Assembly (NCBI GenBank): GCA_938048165.1
Contig: CALIBP010000035.1
Location: forward strand, 1-51,568
Reading direction: 5' to 3'
Origin: an uncultured Alphaproteobacteria bacterium
Lineage (GTDB): Bacteria; Pseudomonadota; Alphaproteobacteria; MPNO01; UBA2964
DNA: 51,568 bases
This document shows positions 25,720 through 33,952 of this stretch, piece after piece (positions within the stretch are counted from its first letter, which is position 1; each line of letters begins with the position of its first letter). Position numbers and translations under genes: made by a program. Under the pieces are notes generated by a model, which was given only the letters and a program-made list of their open reading frames with translations, was not told where the DNA came from and searched no databases.

Positions 25720-25845
25720 CTGGATTACTGGGTCAAGCCCGGTAATAACAAAGAGTGTCGTATTTTTTGACGTATCCTTCTAGTCGATCCATAGGGCGTT
25801 TAACTTCCTTATTTCTCGTCATTACCGGGCTTGACCCGGTAATCC
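25720..25845. repeat. Palindromic repeat pair 4 (unit B)
   Basis: An inverted pair: CTGGATTACTGGGTCAAGCC onward (25720-25749) and the opposite orientation at 25818-25845. It shares its spacer with unit A and lies directly upstream of the intact GIY-YIG gene, which it accompanies as one unit. It begins eight bases after the OCD copy 2 stop. Confidence 0.88.
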
Positions 25846-25853
25846 GCCAACTC

Positions 25854-26966
25854 CTAGTTCCGGATGTCCTGCAGAAACCATTCGGTGGGCACCTCATTGC
25901 CGAGTCCGGCTTCCTTGGCCCGTTCATAGGCGCGACCGGCAACGGCATGAAACTGGTTGCCCTGCAGATTACCACGTTCAGAATAGGTGATCTCCTTACT
26001 CGATGTCCGGCCGCGATTAGTGCCCTGCATGATATCGACGAAGTAGAGCACTTTATCGGGCATCGCGACGCCGTGACCACGGCCGCCCTTTTTCTTCTGG
26101 GTAAAGCCATAATCATGCTCGGGGCGCGCGGCATAGGTGAGATACTCGTCCGCGAGATCAAACTCGGGCAGGCCCTGCGGGGCAGGGGCATTACCGAACC
26201 GGAAATACACATCGATCAAGTCTTGCGCCTCTTTGCCGACCATCCCGCCGCCGCCACCAACATTGATGACGTGTTGTCCGGGTTCAAGGCATTCGGCGCG
26301 AATGACCGGTACTGCAGAGTCCGTGCAGCCTGCAATGATATCGGCGCCCTTATAGACGTCCTCATGATTGTCGCAGACCACGATCTCGATATTGTGCCGC
26401 GCGCGCATTTCTTCGGCATAGGCCTCGCGGTTGGCCTTGGTCGGGCTGAAGACCTGAACCTTTTTGATATTGCGCACGCACATAAAGGCATCGAGATGCG
26501 TCCGTGCCATGCCGCCGGAGCCAATCATGCCGACGACTTCTGAATCCTCGCGGCTCATATATTTGACGCCAATGCCACCATCGGCACCGACCCGCATATG
26601 CTGCAGCACGCCATCGTTTATGAAGGCGAGGGGCGTTCCGGTTTCGACATCGGTGACAAAGATCAGGCCGCAGAACGTGCCGGGTTCAGTGCAGTATTTT
26701 TCCTGGCTGCGAACGCCTTCATATTCGGTCTCGTAGATGATGTCGGATTTCATGCGAATGGCGAAATAGCCACCAACCGAGCCACCCTCCATCGAGCCCC
26801 ATTGATAGGCTTTATTGGGATCACTGGTCGGGATTTGAATATCAACCCGTGGGCGACACACCGCCTCGCCATCAGCAAGGTCACGGTAGGCCTTTTCCAG
26901 CACATCTATGGTGTCCTGCATGGTCAGGACTTCCGAGACAACCTCGTTATTGATGAAGAGCGTCAT
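25854..26966 (-). CDS. Ornithine cyclodeaminase / mu-crystallin family protein (copy 2)
   Basis: A 370-aa paralogue of copy 1 with the same landmarks: LTMQDTIDVLEKAY, RVGADGGIGVKYMSR, the Rossmann motif GSGGMARTHLDA and the shared C-terminal SERGNLQGNQFHAVAGRAYE. The ATG at 26966 follows AAGGAAA; the TTG two codons upstream is unnecessary. It lies 120 bases downstream of the ThDP enzyme on the same strand with palindrome pair 5 between. Copies 1 and 2 flank the GIY-YIG array, so the duplication and the array may share a history. Confidence 0.9.
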   Translation of the reverse strand: MTLFINNEVVSEVLTMQDTIDVLEKAYRDLADGEAVCRPRVDIQIPTSDPNKAYQWGSMEGGSVGGYFAIRMKSDIIYETEYEGVRSQEKYCTEPGTFCGLIFVTDVETGTPLAFINDGVLQHMRVGADGGIGVKYMSREDSEVVGMIGSGGMARTHLDAFMCVRNIKKVQVFSPTKANREAYAEEMRARHNIEIVVCDNHEDVYKGADIIAGCTDSAVPVIRAECLEPGQHVINVGGGGGMVGKEAQDLIDVYFRFGNAPAPQGLPEFDLADEYLTYAARPEHDYGFTQKKKGGRGHGVAMPDKVLYFVDIMQGTNRGRTSSKEITYSERGNLQGNQFHAVAGRAYERAKEAGLGNEVPTEWFLQDIRN

Positions 26967-26983
26967 GTTCAAAATTTCCTTTC

Positions 26984-27058
26984 GTCATTGCCGGGCTTGA
27001 CCGGGTAATCCAGGAATACAGCGCAAATCTGGATCCCCGGATTAAGTCCGGGGATGAC
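26984..27058. repeat. Palindromic repeat pair 5
   Basis: Two palindromes in the opposite relative order to pairs 1-4: GTCATTGCCGGGCTTGACCG onward (26984-27013), then CTGGATCCCCGGATTAAGTC onward (27029-27058). The spacer is 15 bases. It lies between the ThDP enzyme stop and OCD copy 2. The first copy has lost one C in the right arm. Confidence 0.8.
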
Positions 27059-27086
27059 GAGAATGAACTATCGGATTTCATTCTCG

Positions 27087-28949
27087 TCAATTCAACGAGG
27101 TGTGCACATCCACTAACGCGACACCGCCTTTTTCGACGACATCGGCGGCGCGTTGGAAGGCGCCGGCGAGGTCTTTGGGATCGCGCACCGGCTCTTCCGC
27201 CCACGCACCATAACCGCGCGCAACTGTGCAGTAATCCGGTTCCGGTCCAACCATCCGCTGGCCGATCCAGGCGTTTTCTGGAGGTCGGCCACGACGATAA
27301 GCGAGGCTGATCTGATGTTCTTCGTCATTACCGAACGAGGTGTTGTTGTGCAGCACGATCATGATTGGAATTTTGTAATGAACGGCGGTCCAGATCGCGG
27401 CAGGTCCCATGGTGAAATCGCCATCGCCAATGATGGCGACGGTAAATTTGCCTTGATCGCGACCAGCGAGGGCTGAACCGATGATGCCACCGGGACCGTA
27501 ACCGATGCCGCCACCGATGGAGTTCGACATAAACTGTCCGGCACCGTCGAATTCCCAGAGCCCATCATACCAGGCGCGATAGTTGCGCGCGGCGAGCAGC
27601 CAGTCTTTATCCTTCACGGCATTGAACAGTTCTGAGGTCATGCGCGGCAGATAGATCGGCACCTGATCCCATTTGGCTTTCATGGCGTCAGTCTGGCTTT
27701 TACGCAGTTCGTCATGCATTTGCGAGATTTCGGCGCGGCGTTCTTCGGCGCGTTTGAGCCAGGCCGGATTGTCGGCGGCACGGCTTTTGACCTCTGCCAG
27801 GACCTGCTTCAACCCATAGAGACCGTCGGCCTGCAGCTGGATATCGACCGGATGCAATGGGCCACCAAGATGGGTCCAGTGCTGGACAGCGAAGTCATTC
27901 AGCGACAGATCAATGACCGTCATCTTGCCGGCATCGACTTCTTCACCAGCGCCCCGCGCCCCTTCATAGGCACCAATGTTATTGGAGATATCGAGACAAT
28001 CGACACACAGAACCGCATCGGTCTTGGCCAACAGCATCTTCTTGTAGGCTCCTTCAGCTTTTGTACGACCGAAGCTGGCATTGAGGTTCTGCGGATGGTT
28101 TGAAGGCATGCAGATAATGTCATGCCCGTCCTGATAGGCAGCCCCCAGCAATTCAACCAGTTCTTTCATGACTGGCGTGGTCTCGGCGTCATAGCCAACA
28201 CGACCACCAAGGATCAGCGGGAAGTCAGCCTCAATCAACGCATCGACAGCGGCGGAAACGGCTTCCGCCGGCGCGGCAACTGGTGCGGCTGGTTGATAGC
28301 GTTGCTCCGTTACTTTCGGCAGTGAAACGCCGTCGGGAATTTCGGCTTCTTGCACCACGACATCGACAGAAACATATGTTGGAGAGCAGGGGCCACTGGT
28401 GGCGATACGCTGGGCGCGGGCGATTGAATCGAGGCAACCCTGCAGGGTGATCGGTTCATCTGTCCATTTGGTAACGTCCTTGACGATATCGCATTGTGTA
28501 TTGGCCGAGTGAATCCAGTCGGTCTTGCGACGGTGTGCCGGGTCTGCGGGGCCGGAACCTCCGAGAACGACAACCGGCATACGATCAGCCATCGCATTGT
28601 AGAAAGCCATGGTGGCGTGTTGGACTCCGACGAGGTCATGCAGGAAGGCCATGGCTGGACGACCGGTTGCCTTGCAATAGCCATGCGCCATCGCGACCGC
28701 GATTTCTTCATGCGCGACGAGAATGATTTGAGGCTTGTGGTTTTTGGTGTGGTTGACCAGTGAGTCATGGACTCCGCGAAAGGATGAGCCCGGTGTCAGG
28801 AAGATGTAGTCATGTCCGAGCTCGCCGATTAGCTCGGCAATCATATCCGAGCCATATTCGGCCTTGGGCTGGTTGGCGGGCAAATTGATGGGTGTTTCCG
28901 TCGCAAAGTCGGGGGCAGCCGGATAGTTGTTATTGATTTCGTCGCTCAT
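27087..28949 (-). CDS. ThDP-dependent enzyme, acetolactate synthase / decarboxylase-like
   Basis: A 620-aa thiamine-diphosphate enzyme of the POX/ALS/benzoylformate-decarboxylase superfamily. The catalytic glutamate is Glu81 (VAHEEIAVAMAHGY); the diphosphate/metal motif starts with GDGD at about 508 and ends with HNN. The middle FAD/structural domain is present. The start at 28949 (MSDEINNNY) follows GGGAGA. Such enzymes decarboxylate 2-oxoacids or condense them; which reaction applies cannot be told here. It is the only one of the six ThDP genes on the minus strand, leading toward the two OCD genes. Confidence 0.9.
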   Translation of the reverse strand: MSDEINNNYPAAPDFATETPINLPANQPKAEYGSDMIAELIGELGHDYIFLTPGSSFRGVHDSLVNHTKNHKPQIILVAHEEIAVAMAHGYCKATGRPAMAFLHDLVGVQHATMAFYNAMADRMPVVVLGGSGPADPAHRRKTDWIHSANTQCDIVKDVTKWTDEPITLQGCLDSIARAQRIATSGPCSPTYVSVDVVVQEAEIPDGVSLPKVTEQRYQPAAPVAAPAEAVSAAVDALIEADFPLILGGRVGYDAETTPVMKELVELLGAAYQDGHDIICMPSNHPQNLNASFGRTKAEGAYKKMLLAKTDAVLCVDCLDISNNIGAYEGARGAGEEVDAGKMTVIDLSLNDFAVQHWTHLGGPLHPVDIQLQADGLYGLKQVLAEVKSRAADNPAWLKRAEERRAEISQMHDELRKSQTDAMKAKWDQVPIYLPRMTSELFNAVKDKDWLLAARNYRAWYDGLWEFDGAGQFMSNSIGGGIGYGPGGIIGSALAGRDQGKFTVAIIGDGDFTMGPAAIWTAVHYKIPIMIVLHNNTSFGNDEEHQISLAYRRGRPPENAWIGQRMVGPEPDYCTVARGYGAWAEEPVRDPKDLAGAFQRAADVVEKGGVALVDVHTSLN

Positions 28950-29280
28950 GATGTCTCCCTGGATGGGCTTTAGGGTGCCCGGTTTCAAGTTTGCGGCAGC
29001 TTATCTGGCAGATGGGCTTTGGCAAAGGGGCAGGGCGGCAATGTTGGGATAAATTTTGGGTGCACAGCCAAGAATTTTTATATTCATCAAATCAATTTAC
29101 TTCATAATCTTTATCAATTTGATTTATTACTATGCGGGCTTAGGCTGCTGGTTGAAATAACCGCTTAACCGCGCTGAACCTTATTTCTGTGCTGGTCTAG
29201 ACGCCGTGCCCTTTGTCGATAACAATGGGTGAATAATACAAATAACAGGTTCCACAGGGACCTGGCTGGGAGAATGACTG
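28950..29280. promoter_or_regulatory. Divergent intergenic region between two ThDP genes
   Basis: A 331-base gene-free region, AT-rich in its middle (about 29065-29130). It contains the palindrome ATCAATTTGAT at 29113-29123, a candidate operator. Near the plus-strand gene, CAGGTTCC/GGGACCTG (29246-29264) can form an RNA hairpin just before the ribosome-binding site. The two divergent promoters must lie here. I found no convincing -10/-35 pair and no small ORF. Confidence 0.5.
29246..29264 (+). promoter_or_regulatory. Leader hairpin before the ribosome-binding site
   Basis: CAGGTTCC pairs with GGGACCTG (one G-U pair) around an ACA loop. It ends four bases before the GGGAGAA ribosome-binding site (29268-29274). 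It could modulate translation of the ThDP gene at 29281, though the length is also consistent with chance. Confidence 0.3.
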
Positions 29281-31002
29281 ATGCCAACAAAGACGCTCAA
29301 AAACGTAACCGTCGCTGACGCCTATCTGGCAGTCCTGGCAGATCGTGGTGTTGATTATTTGTTCGCCAATGCCGGTACGGATTTTGCACCGCTAATTGAA
29401 GCGCTGGCTAAGGCTCAGGCGCTCGGGACACCACATCCGCATCCGGTGACCTGCCCGCATGAAAACACCGCCCAGCATATGGCGATTGGCTATTACCTCG
29501 CGACCGGACGGCCGCAGCTGACAATGATGCATGTCAATGTCGGGACGGCGAACGCAATGAATGGTTTGTTGAATGCGTCACGGGGCCAGACGCCGATGCT
29601 GTTTACGGCTGGCCGGACACCGACTAACGAAGACAAGCTTAAAGGCCATCGCTCACTCGATATCCACTGGACCCAGGAAATGTTCGATCAGGGCGGCATG
29701 ACTCGCGAGGCCGTTAAATGGGATTATGAACTCCGCAATGGCGAGCAGGTCGAAACTGTTGTTGACCGGGCTTTGAGCGTGATGATGAGTGACCCCAAGG
29801 GACCGGCCTATCTGTCTTTGCCGCGCGAAGTTCTGGCAATTGAAATGGATGAGTTCGAATTTGAGTCACCCGGTCGTATTCAGCCGGCATCACCAAGTCT
29901 GCCGAATGCTGATGCGCTGGATGAAGCGGCCTCGATACTGGCCAAGGCCAAGAACCCCGTCATCATTACCAACTGGGCCGGTCGCAATCCCAATGTAATG
30001 CCGGCGCTGGTTGACCTGGCGGACAAGTACGCCATTCCGGTGGTTGAGTATCGTAACCGGTTTGTCGCGATGCCGCGTCGTCATCCGATGTTTGCCGGTG
30101 GCAATCCTAACCCGTTTGTCGAAGCAGCTGATGCCATCCTGGTGATCGATTCAGCGACACCGTGGCTGCCATCGCAGGTTTCACCGTCGGACGATTGCAA
30201 GGTCATTCATCTGGCACCCGACCCGCATTACAGCTATCTGCCGATTCGCGGTTTCCGGGCCGATATTGCGCTGGCCTGTGATAGCGCACTTGGGCTCGTG
30301 GCCCTCAATGCCGGGATGGATGAACCTTCGAAATCAAATCAGGCAGCCATCGACAGCCGCCGCAAGACGGTTACGGCGCTGCATGAAGAGTTGGAAGAGA
30401 GCTGGGCCAAGAAGCTACAGGACGTAAAGGACCAGACACCAATCCATCCGGCGTGGATATCAGACTGCATCGCCAAGATCAGCGATGCCGATACGATCTT
30501 CGCCAAGGAATCCCAGCTTCAGGTTCAGTATCTCGATACCTCCAAGCCGACCAAGATTCTCAATGCCGGTGCGTCATCCGGGTTGGGTCACGGCATGGGT
30601 GTGGCGCTTGGCGCCAAGCTCGCCAATCGGGACAATCTGGTGATCGGCACCCATGGCGACGGTTCCTATATGTTTAACGTTCCTGTTTCAGCGCATTACG
30701 TTGCCGCAGAGCAGGAATGTCCAATCCTCACCGTCGTGTTCAATAACCAGAAATGGCAGGCCGTGCGCGGGTCGGCGCTGGGTCTGCACCCCGATGGTTA
30801 TGCCGCGAAGGCCAACCGTCCACCGCTTATGTATTTCACGGTTGATCAGCATTATGAAAAGCTGGTGGAGGTTTCCGGCGGCTATGGCGAGCAGGTCACC
30901 GATCCGAAGGATATGCTGCCAGCACTGGAACGCGCTGTGAAAGAGGTTATGGTCAATAAACGGTCGGCGTTGCTGAACGTTATGGCATCCGATCCGACTT
31001 AA
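29281..31002 (+). CDS. ThDP-dependent enzyme, benzoylformate decarboxylase-like
   Basis: A 573-aa ThDP-dependent enzyme. The proton-relay glutamate is Glu61 (CPHENTAQHMAIGY) and the cofactor-binding motif GDGS...NN begins at about 459, with the tail NNQKWQAVR. It is the shortest and most divergent of the six ThDP proteins here; the N-terminal PYR domain segment reads FANAGTDFAPLIEAL instead of NPGASYRGLHDS. Start ATG with GGGAGAA six bases upstream. It opens the long plus-strand run, 30 bases before the hydroxyacid oxidase. The 2-oxoacid substrate is unknown. Confidence 0.9.
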   Translation: MPTKTLKNVTVADAYLAVLADRGVDYLFANAGTDFAPLIEALAKAQALGTPHPHPVTCPHENTAQHMAIGYYLATGRPQLTMMHVNVGTANAMNGLLNASRGQTPMLFTAGRTPTNEDKLKGHRSLDIHWTQEMFDQGGMTREAVKWDYELRNGEQVETVVDRALSVMMSDPKGPAYLSLPREVLAIEMDEFEFESPGRIQPASPSLPNADALDEAASILAKAKNPVIITNWAGRNPNVMPALVDLADKYAIPVVEYRNRFVAMPRRHPMFAGGNPNPFVEAADAILVIDSATPWLPSQVSPSDDCKVIHLAPDPHYSYLPIRGFRADIALACDSALGLVALNAGMDEPSKSNQAAIDSRRKTVTALHEELEESWAKKLQDVKDQTPIHPAWISDCIAKISDADTIFAKESQLQVQYLDTSKPTKILNAGASSGLGHGMGVALGAKLANRDNLVIGTHGDGSYMFNVPVSAHYVAAEQECPILTVVFNNQKWQAVRGSALGLHPDGYAAKANRPPLMYFTVDQHYEKLVEVSGGYGEQVTDPKDMLPALERAVKEVMVNKRSALLNVMASDPT

Positions 31003-31032
31003 GAAACAAGACAAAAAATTATTAATTAGGGG

Positions 31033-32133
31033 ATGACGTCGTTGGACGAGTTTTCGACATTGCAACAAATCGCGGTTCGCGCGCGCAGAAATCTGAACTG
31101 GGATGTTTGGGATTATCTCATGGGCGGATCCGAGACCGAGACCAGCCTGAAACGCAATCGGCAGGGCTTCGATTCGCTGGGGCTGGCACCGCGAATTTTG
31201 CGCAATGTCGCCAATGTTGATCCCTCGACCACATTCCTGGGAAAACAAATCCGTCTGCCAGTGATGCTGGCACCCATCGGCTCTTTGCAACTGGTCACGC
31301 CTGATGGCGGATTAGCGTCGGCGCAAGCAGCAGCAGAAGCAGGAACAATAAGCTTCTTGAGCTCTGTGACCCAGCCGGAGATGGAAGAAGTAGGACCGGC
31401 AACCAATGCCCCCAAGGTTTTTCAGCTCTATGTCAAAGGCGATGATGACTGGATCGACGAGCAGGTTAAACGGGCTATAGACTCCGGCTTTGAGATTTTC
31501 TGTCTGACGGTAGATACGGCGCTCTATAGCCGCCGTGAACGGGATATACTCAAGCGCTGGGAACCAAGCTCCAGACGCGCCGTCGTCGAAGGCGCGGATC
31601 AGGATTATCTCGCGATGTTGAACTGGGATACCGTCAAACGGTTCAAGGACCGCCATGATATTCCGCTTATCCTCAAAGGGATCGGAACTGGCGAGGACGC
31701 AACAATAGCGCTCGAGCATGGCGTCGAGTGCATTTACGTTTCAAATCATGGTGGTCGCCAGCTTGATCACGGGCGCGGGTCGATTGATGTCCTGCCGGAA
31801 GTCGTTGAAGCCGTAAACGGCAAAGCGAGCGTCCTGGTTGATGGCGCGATCATGCGTGGAACTGACGTTATTAAGGCGCTGGCCCTCGGCGCAGACGCGG
31901 TTTGTATTGGCAAATTACAGGGGCTGGGGTTGGCCGCCGGTGGCAAGGACGGGCTGGTTCATACGCTTCGTCTACTGGAAGAAGAAATACGGACCTCGAT
32001 GGCCCTGTTGGGACTACATAATTTTTCAGAATTGGATGCCAGCTTTGTGGAAGAGGTCGAACCTTTGATGCCGGCACACCAGACATCACCTTACACACAC
32101 ATAGAACTAGAAGAGCGGGAGTATGAAAGATGA
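31033..32133 (+). CDS. FMN-dependent alpha-hydroxyacid oxidase/dehydrogenase
   Basis: A 366-aa TIM-barrel flavoprotein of the lactate/glycolate/mandelate oxidase family, which oxidises 2-hydroxyacids to 2-oxoacids. The catalytic His239 and following Arg are in SNHGGRQLDH; the flavin-binding VLVDGAIMRGTD follows. The usual FMN-phosphate region GRP(F/Y) is here GKLQGLGLAAGG. The start at 31033 sits directly after AGGGG; TTG at 31042 has a better-spaced site and is an alternative. It overlaps the next ThDP gene by four bases (ATGA), suggesting that oxidation and decarboxylation of the same carbon chain are coupled. Confidence 0.92.
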   Translation: MTSLDEFSTLQQIAVRARRNLNWDVWDYLMGGSETETSLKRNRQGFDSLGLAPRILRNVANVDPSTTFLGKQIRLPVMLAPIGSLQLVTPDGGLASAQAAAEAGTISFLSSVTQPEMEEVGPATNAPKVFQLYVKGDDDWIDEQVKRAIDSGFEIFCLTVDTALYSRRERDILKRWEPSSRRAVVEGADQDYLAMLNWDTVKRFKDRHDIPLILKGIGTGEDATIALEHGVECIYVSNHGGRQLDHGRGSIDVLPEVVEAVNGKASVLVDGAIMRGTDVIKALALGADAVCIGKLQGLGLAAGGKDGLVHTLRLLEEEIRTSMALLGLHNFSELDASFVEEVEPLMPAHQTSPYTHIELEEREYER

Positions 32134-33929
32134 GCGATATCAAGGCACATGACCGCCCGGTCAATCTCGGTAATCCGCAGATGGGTTGGGCCAGTGATGT
32201 TGCAGCAGAAATGCTGCGGCAGTTGGGAATAAAATATATTTCCCTGAACCCGGGGGCGAGTTATCGCGGGCTTCACGACTCCATCGTCAACTATCTCGGC
32301 AATGATACGCCGCAGATGTTGATCTGCCTGCATGAAGATCATGCCGTACACGTTGCGCAGGGCTATGCAAAAGCAACCGGCGAACCGATGGCTTGTGCGC
32401 TGCATTCCAATGTTGGTCTGATGCATGGTCTGATGGCGACCTTCAATGCCTGGTGTAACCGGGCACCGATGATCATGATGGGGGCAACGGGGCCAATTGA
32501 TGCGCCGCTACGCCGCCCGTGGATTGACTGGATTCATACGGCAAAGGATCAGGGCGCCTTATTGCGGGATTACACAAAGTGGGATGACGAGCCCCGTTCG
32601 CCCGGCGCCATTGTGGAAACAATGTTGCGGGCCAACCAGATGGCGCGTTCAGAACCACCGGGACCGGTTTATGTCTGTCTTGATGCCGGATTGCAGGAAG
32701 CTGCGCTTGATGAGGAAATCAAGATACCCGATGTCAGTCGTTTCCAGCCTTCTCAACCGCCACGGGCGTCGGCTGACAATGTCAAGGAAGTTGCCGACAT
32801 GCTGCTTGGAGCCACTAGCCCAGTCATTATGATTGGCCGCAGCGGACGCTCCCAGGAAGCCTGGGACAACCGGATCAAACTGGCAGAACTTGTGGGCGCT
32901 GGCGTCTTCACCAATCTGCGGAATGCAGCAGTTTTTCCTAGCGACCATCTGCTGCATGTCGGACGACCTGCCGGTCGGATTACCGACGTAATGCGCAGCA
33001 CGGTCACCGAAGCCGATGCTATCCTCAGCCTGAACTGGCTGGACTTTGGCGGGACGCAACGTTTGTTGACCCGCGATGGCGAGCTTAAAGGCAAGATCGT
33101 CCATTGTTCGATGGAAGAATATGTCCATAACGGGTGGGGCGGTGAGCTGTTCGAACTCCCGATGGCTGATATCAAAATTACGGCTGATCACGATGCTTTT
33201 GTGGTGCAGCTGATCGAAGAAATTGAAAGCCGTGGCGGCGAAGCAAAATGGGACGGCAAACGCGTCGGCCCTGAACCAGCCGCTTATGAAAAGATTGCTG
33301 ATCGCGACCCGAACAGCGTCTTGCAGCCTGCGGATATCGTGACGGCTCTGGCTGAGGCGCAGGGTGATCGCAAGATTAGTCTCAACCGGGTGAGTTCCGG
33401 TGGCGTCGGTCCGGCCTATCACTTCACAGCCCCCTTGTCCTATCTCGGACATGATGGCGGCGGCGGACTGGCCTCCGGCCCGGGCACTTCAGTCGGGGCC
33501 GCGCTGGCGGTCATGGATACAGACTGGTTGCCGGTGTCGGTTCTCGGTGATGGCGATTTCATGCAGGGCAACACAGCTCTGTGGACGGCCGCGAAATACG
33601 AAATCCCGATGCTGGTGATTATTTCCAATAACCGCTCGAACTTTAACGATGAGCTTCATCAGGAAACTGTTGCCAAAGATCGTGACCGTCCGGTTGAAAA
33701 TCGCTGGATCGGTATGCGGATTAGTGAGCCGGATATCAATTTAACGGAGCTTGCTGAATCTCTCGGATTTGAGGCTGTTGGCCCGGTGGAGACGGCTGGT
33801 GAGCTTTTGGAAGCGATTGAAAATGGGCTGAAGGCTGTTGAAGCCGGCGGTCAGCATTTCATCAATGTGCATGTAGATACCGGCTATGCCGAACCGCCGC
33901 TGATGCGTGGCGGGAGCAAGGGCGAGTAA
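32130..33929 (+). CDS. ThDP-dependent enzyme (paralogue pair 1, first)
   Basis: A 599-aa ThDP enzyme with Glu69 (CLHEDHAVHVAQGY) and GDGDFMQG at about 473, ending the motif at SNN. The PYR-domain signature LNPGASYRGLHDSIVNY is shared with the following paralogues. Its ATGA overlap with the alpha-hydroxyacid oxidase gene argues that it decarboxylates the oxidase's 2-oxoacid product, as benzoylformate decarboxylase does after mandelate dehydrogenase. The C-terminal residues are INVHVDTGYAEPP. It is closest by eye to the next gene. Confidence 0.9.
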   Translation: MSDIKAHDRPVNLGNPQMGWASDVAAEMLRQLGIKYISLNPGASYRGLHDSIVNYLGNDTPQMLICLHEDHAVHVAQGYAKATGEPMACALHSNVGLMHGLMATFNAWCNRAPMIMMGATGPIDAPLRRPWIDWIHTAKDQGALLRDYTKWDDEPRSPGAIVETMLRANQMARSEPPGPVYVCLDAGLQEAALDEEIKIPDVSRFQPSQPPRASADNVKEVADMLLGATSPVIMIGRSGRSQEAWDNRIKLAELVGAGVFTNLRNAAVFPSDHLLHVGRPAGRITDVMRSTVTEADAILSLNWLDFGGTQRLLTRDGELKGKIVHCSMEEYVHNGWGGELFELPMADIKITADHDAFVVQLIEEIESRGGEAKWDGKRVGPEPAAYEKIADRDPNSVLQPADIVTALAEAQGDRKISLNRVSSGGVGPAYHFTAPLSYLGHDGGGGLASGPGTSVGAALAVMDTDWLPVSVLGDGDFMQGNTALWTAAKYEIPMLVIISNNRSNFNDELHQETVAKDRDRPVENRWIGMRISEPDINLTELAESLGFEAVGPVETAGELLEAIENGLKAVEAGGQHFINVHVDTGYAEPPLMRGGSKGE

Positions 33930-33952
33930 CGGGAAGGTATAGGAGAAAGATA

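Noticed and set aside
25287-25845. CRISPR array
   Set aside because: The repeats are paired palindromes with one short spacer each and a coding gene between; spacing is irregular and there are no cas genes.
25755-26543. 262-aa plus-strand frame opposite OCD copy 2
   Set aside because: It is antisense to a clear OCD-family gene, and a similar antisense frame exists over OCD copy 1, showing it follows from codon bias.
28950-29280. Thiamine (THI-box) riboswitch upstream of the ThDP gene
   Set aside because: No THI-box core sequence was found in the leader, and the downstream gene uses rather than makes the cofactor.
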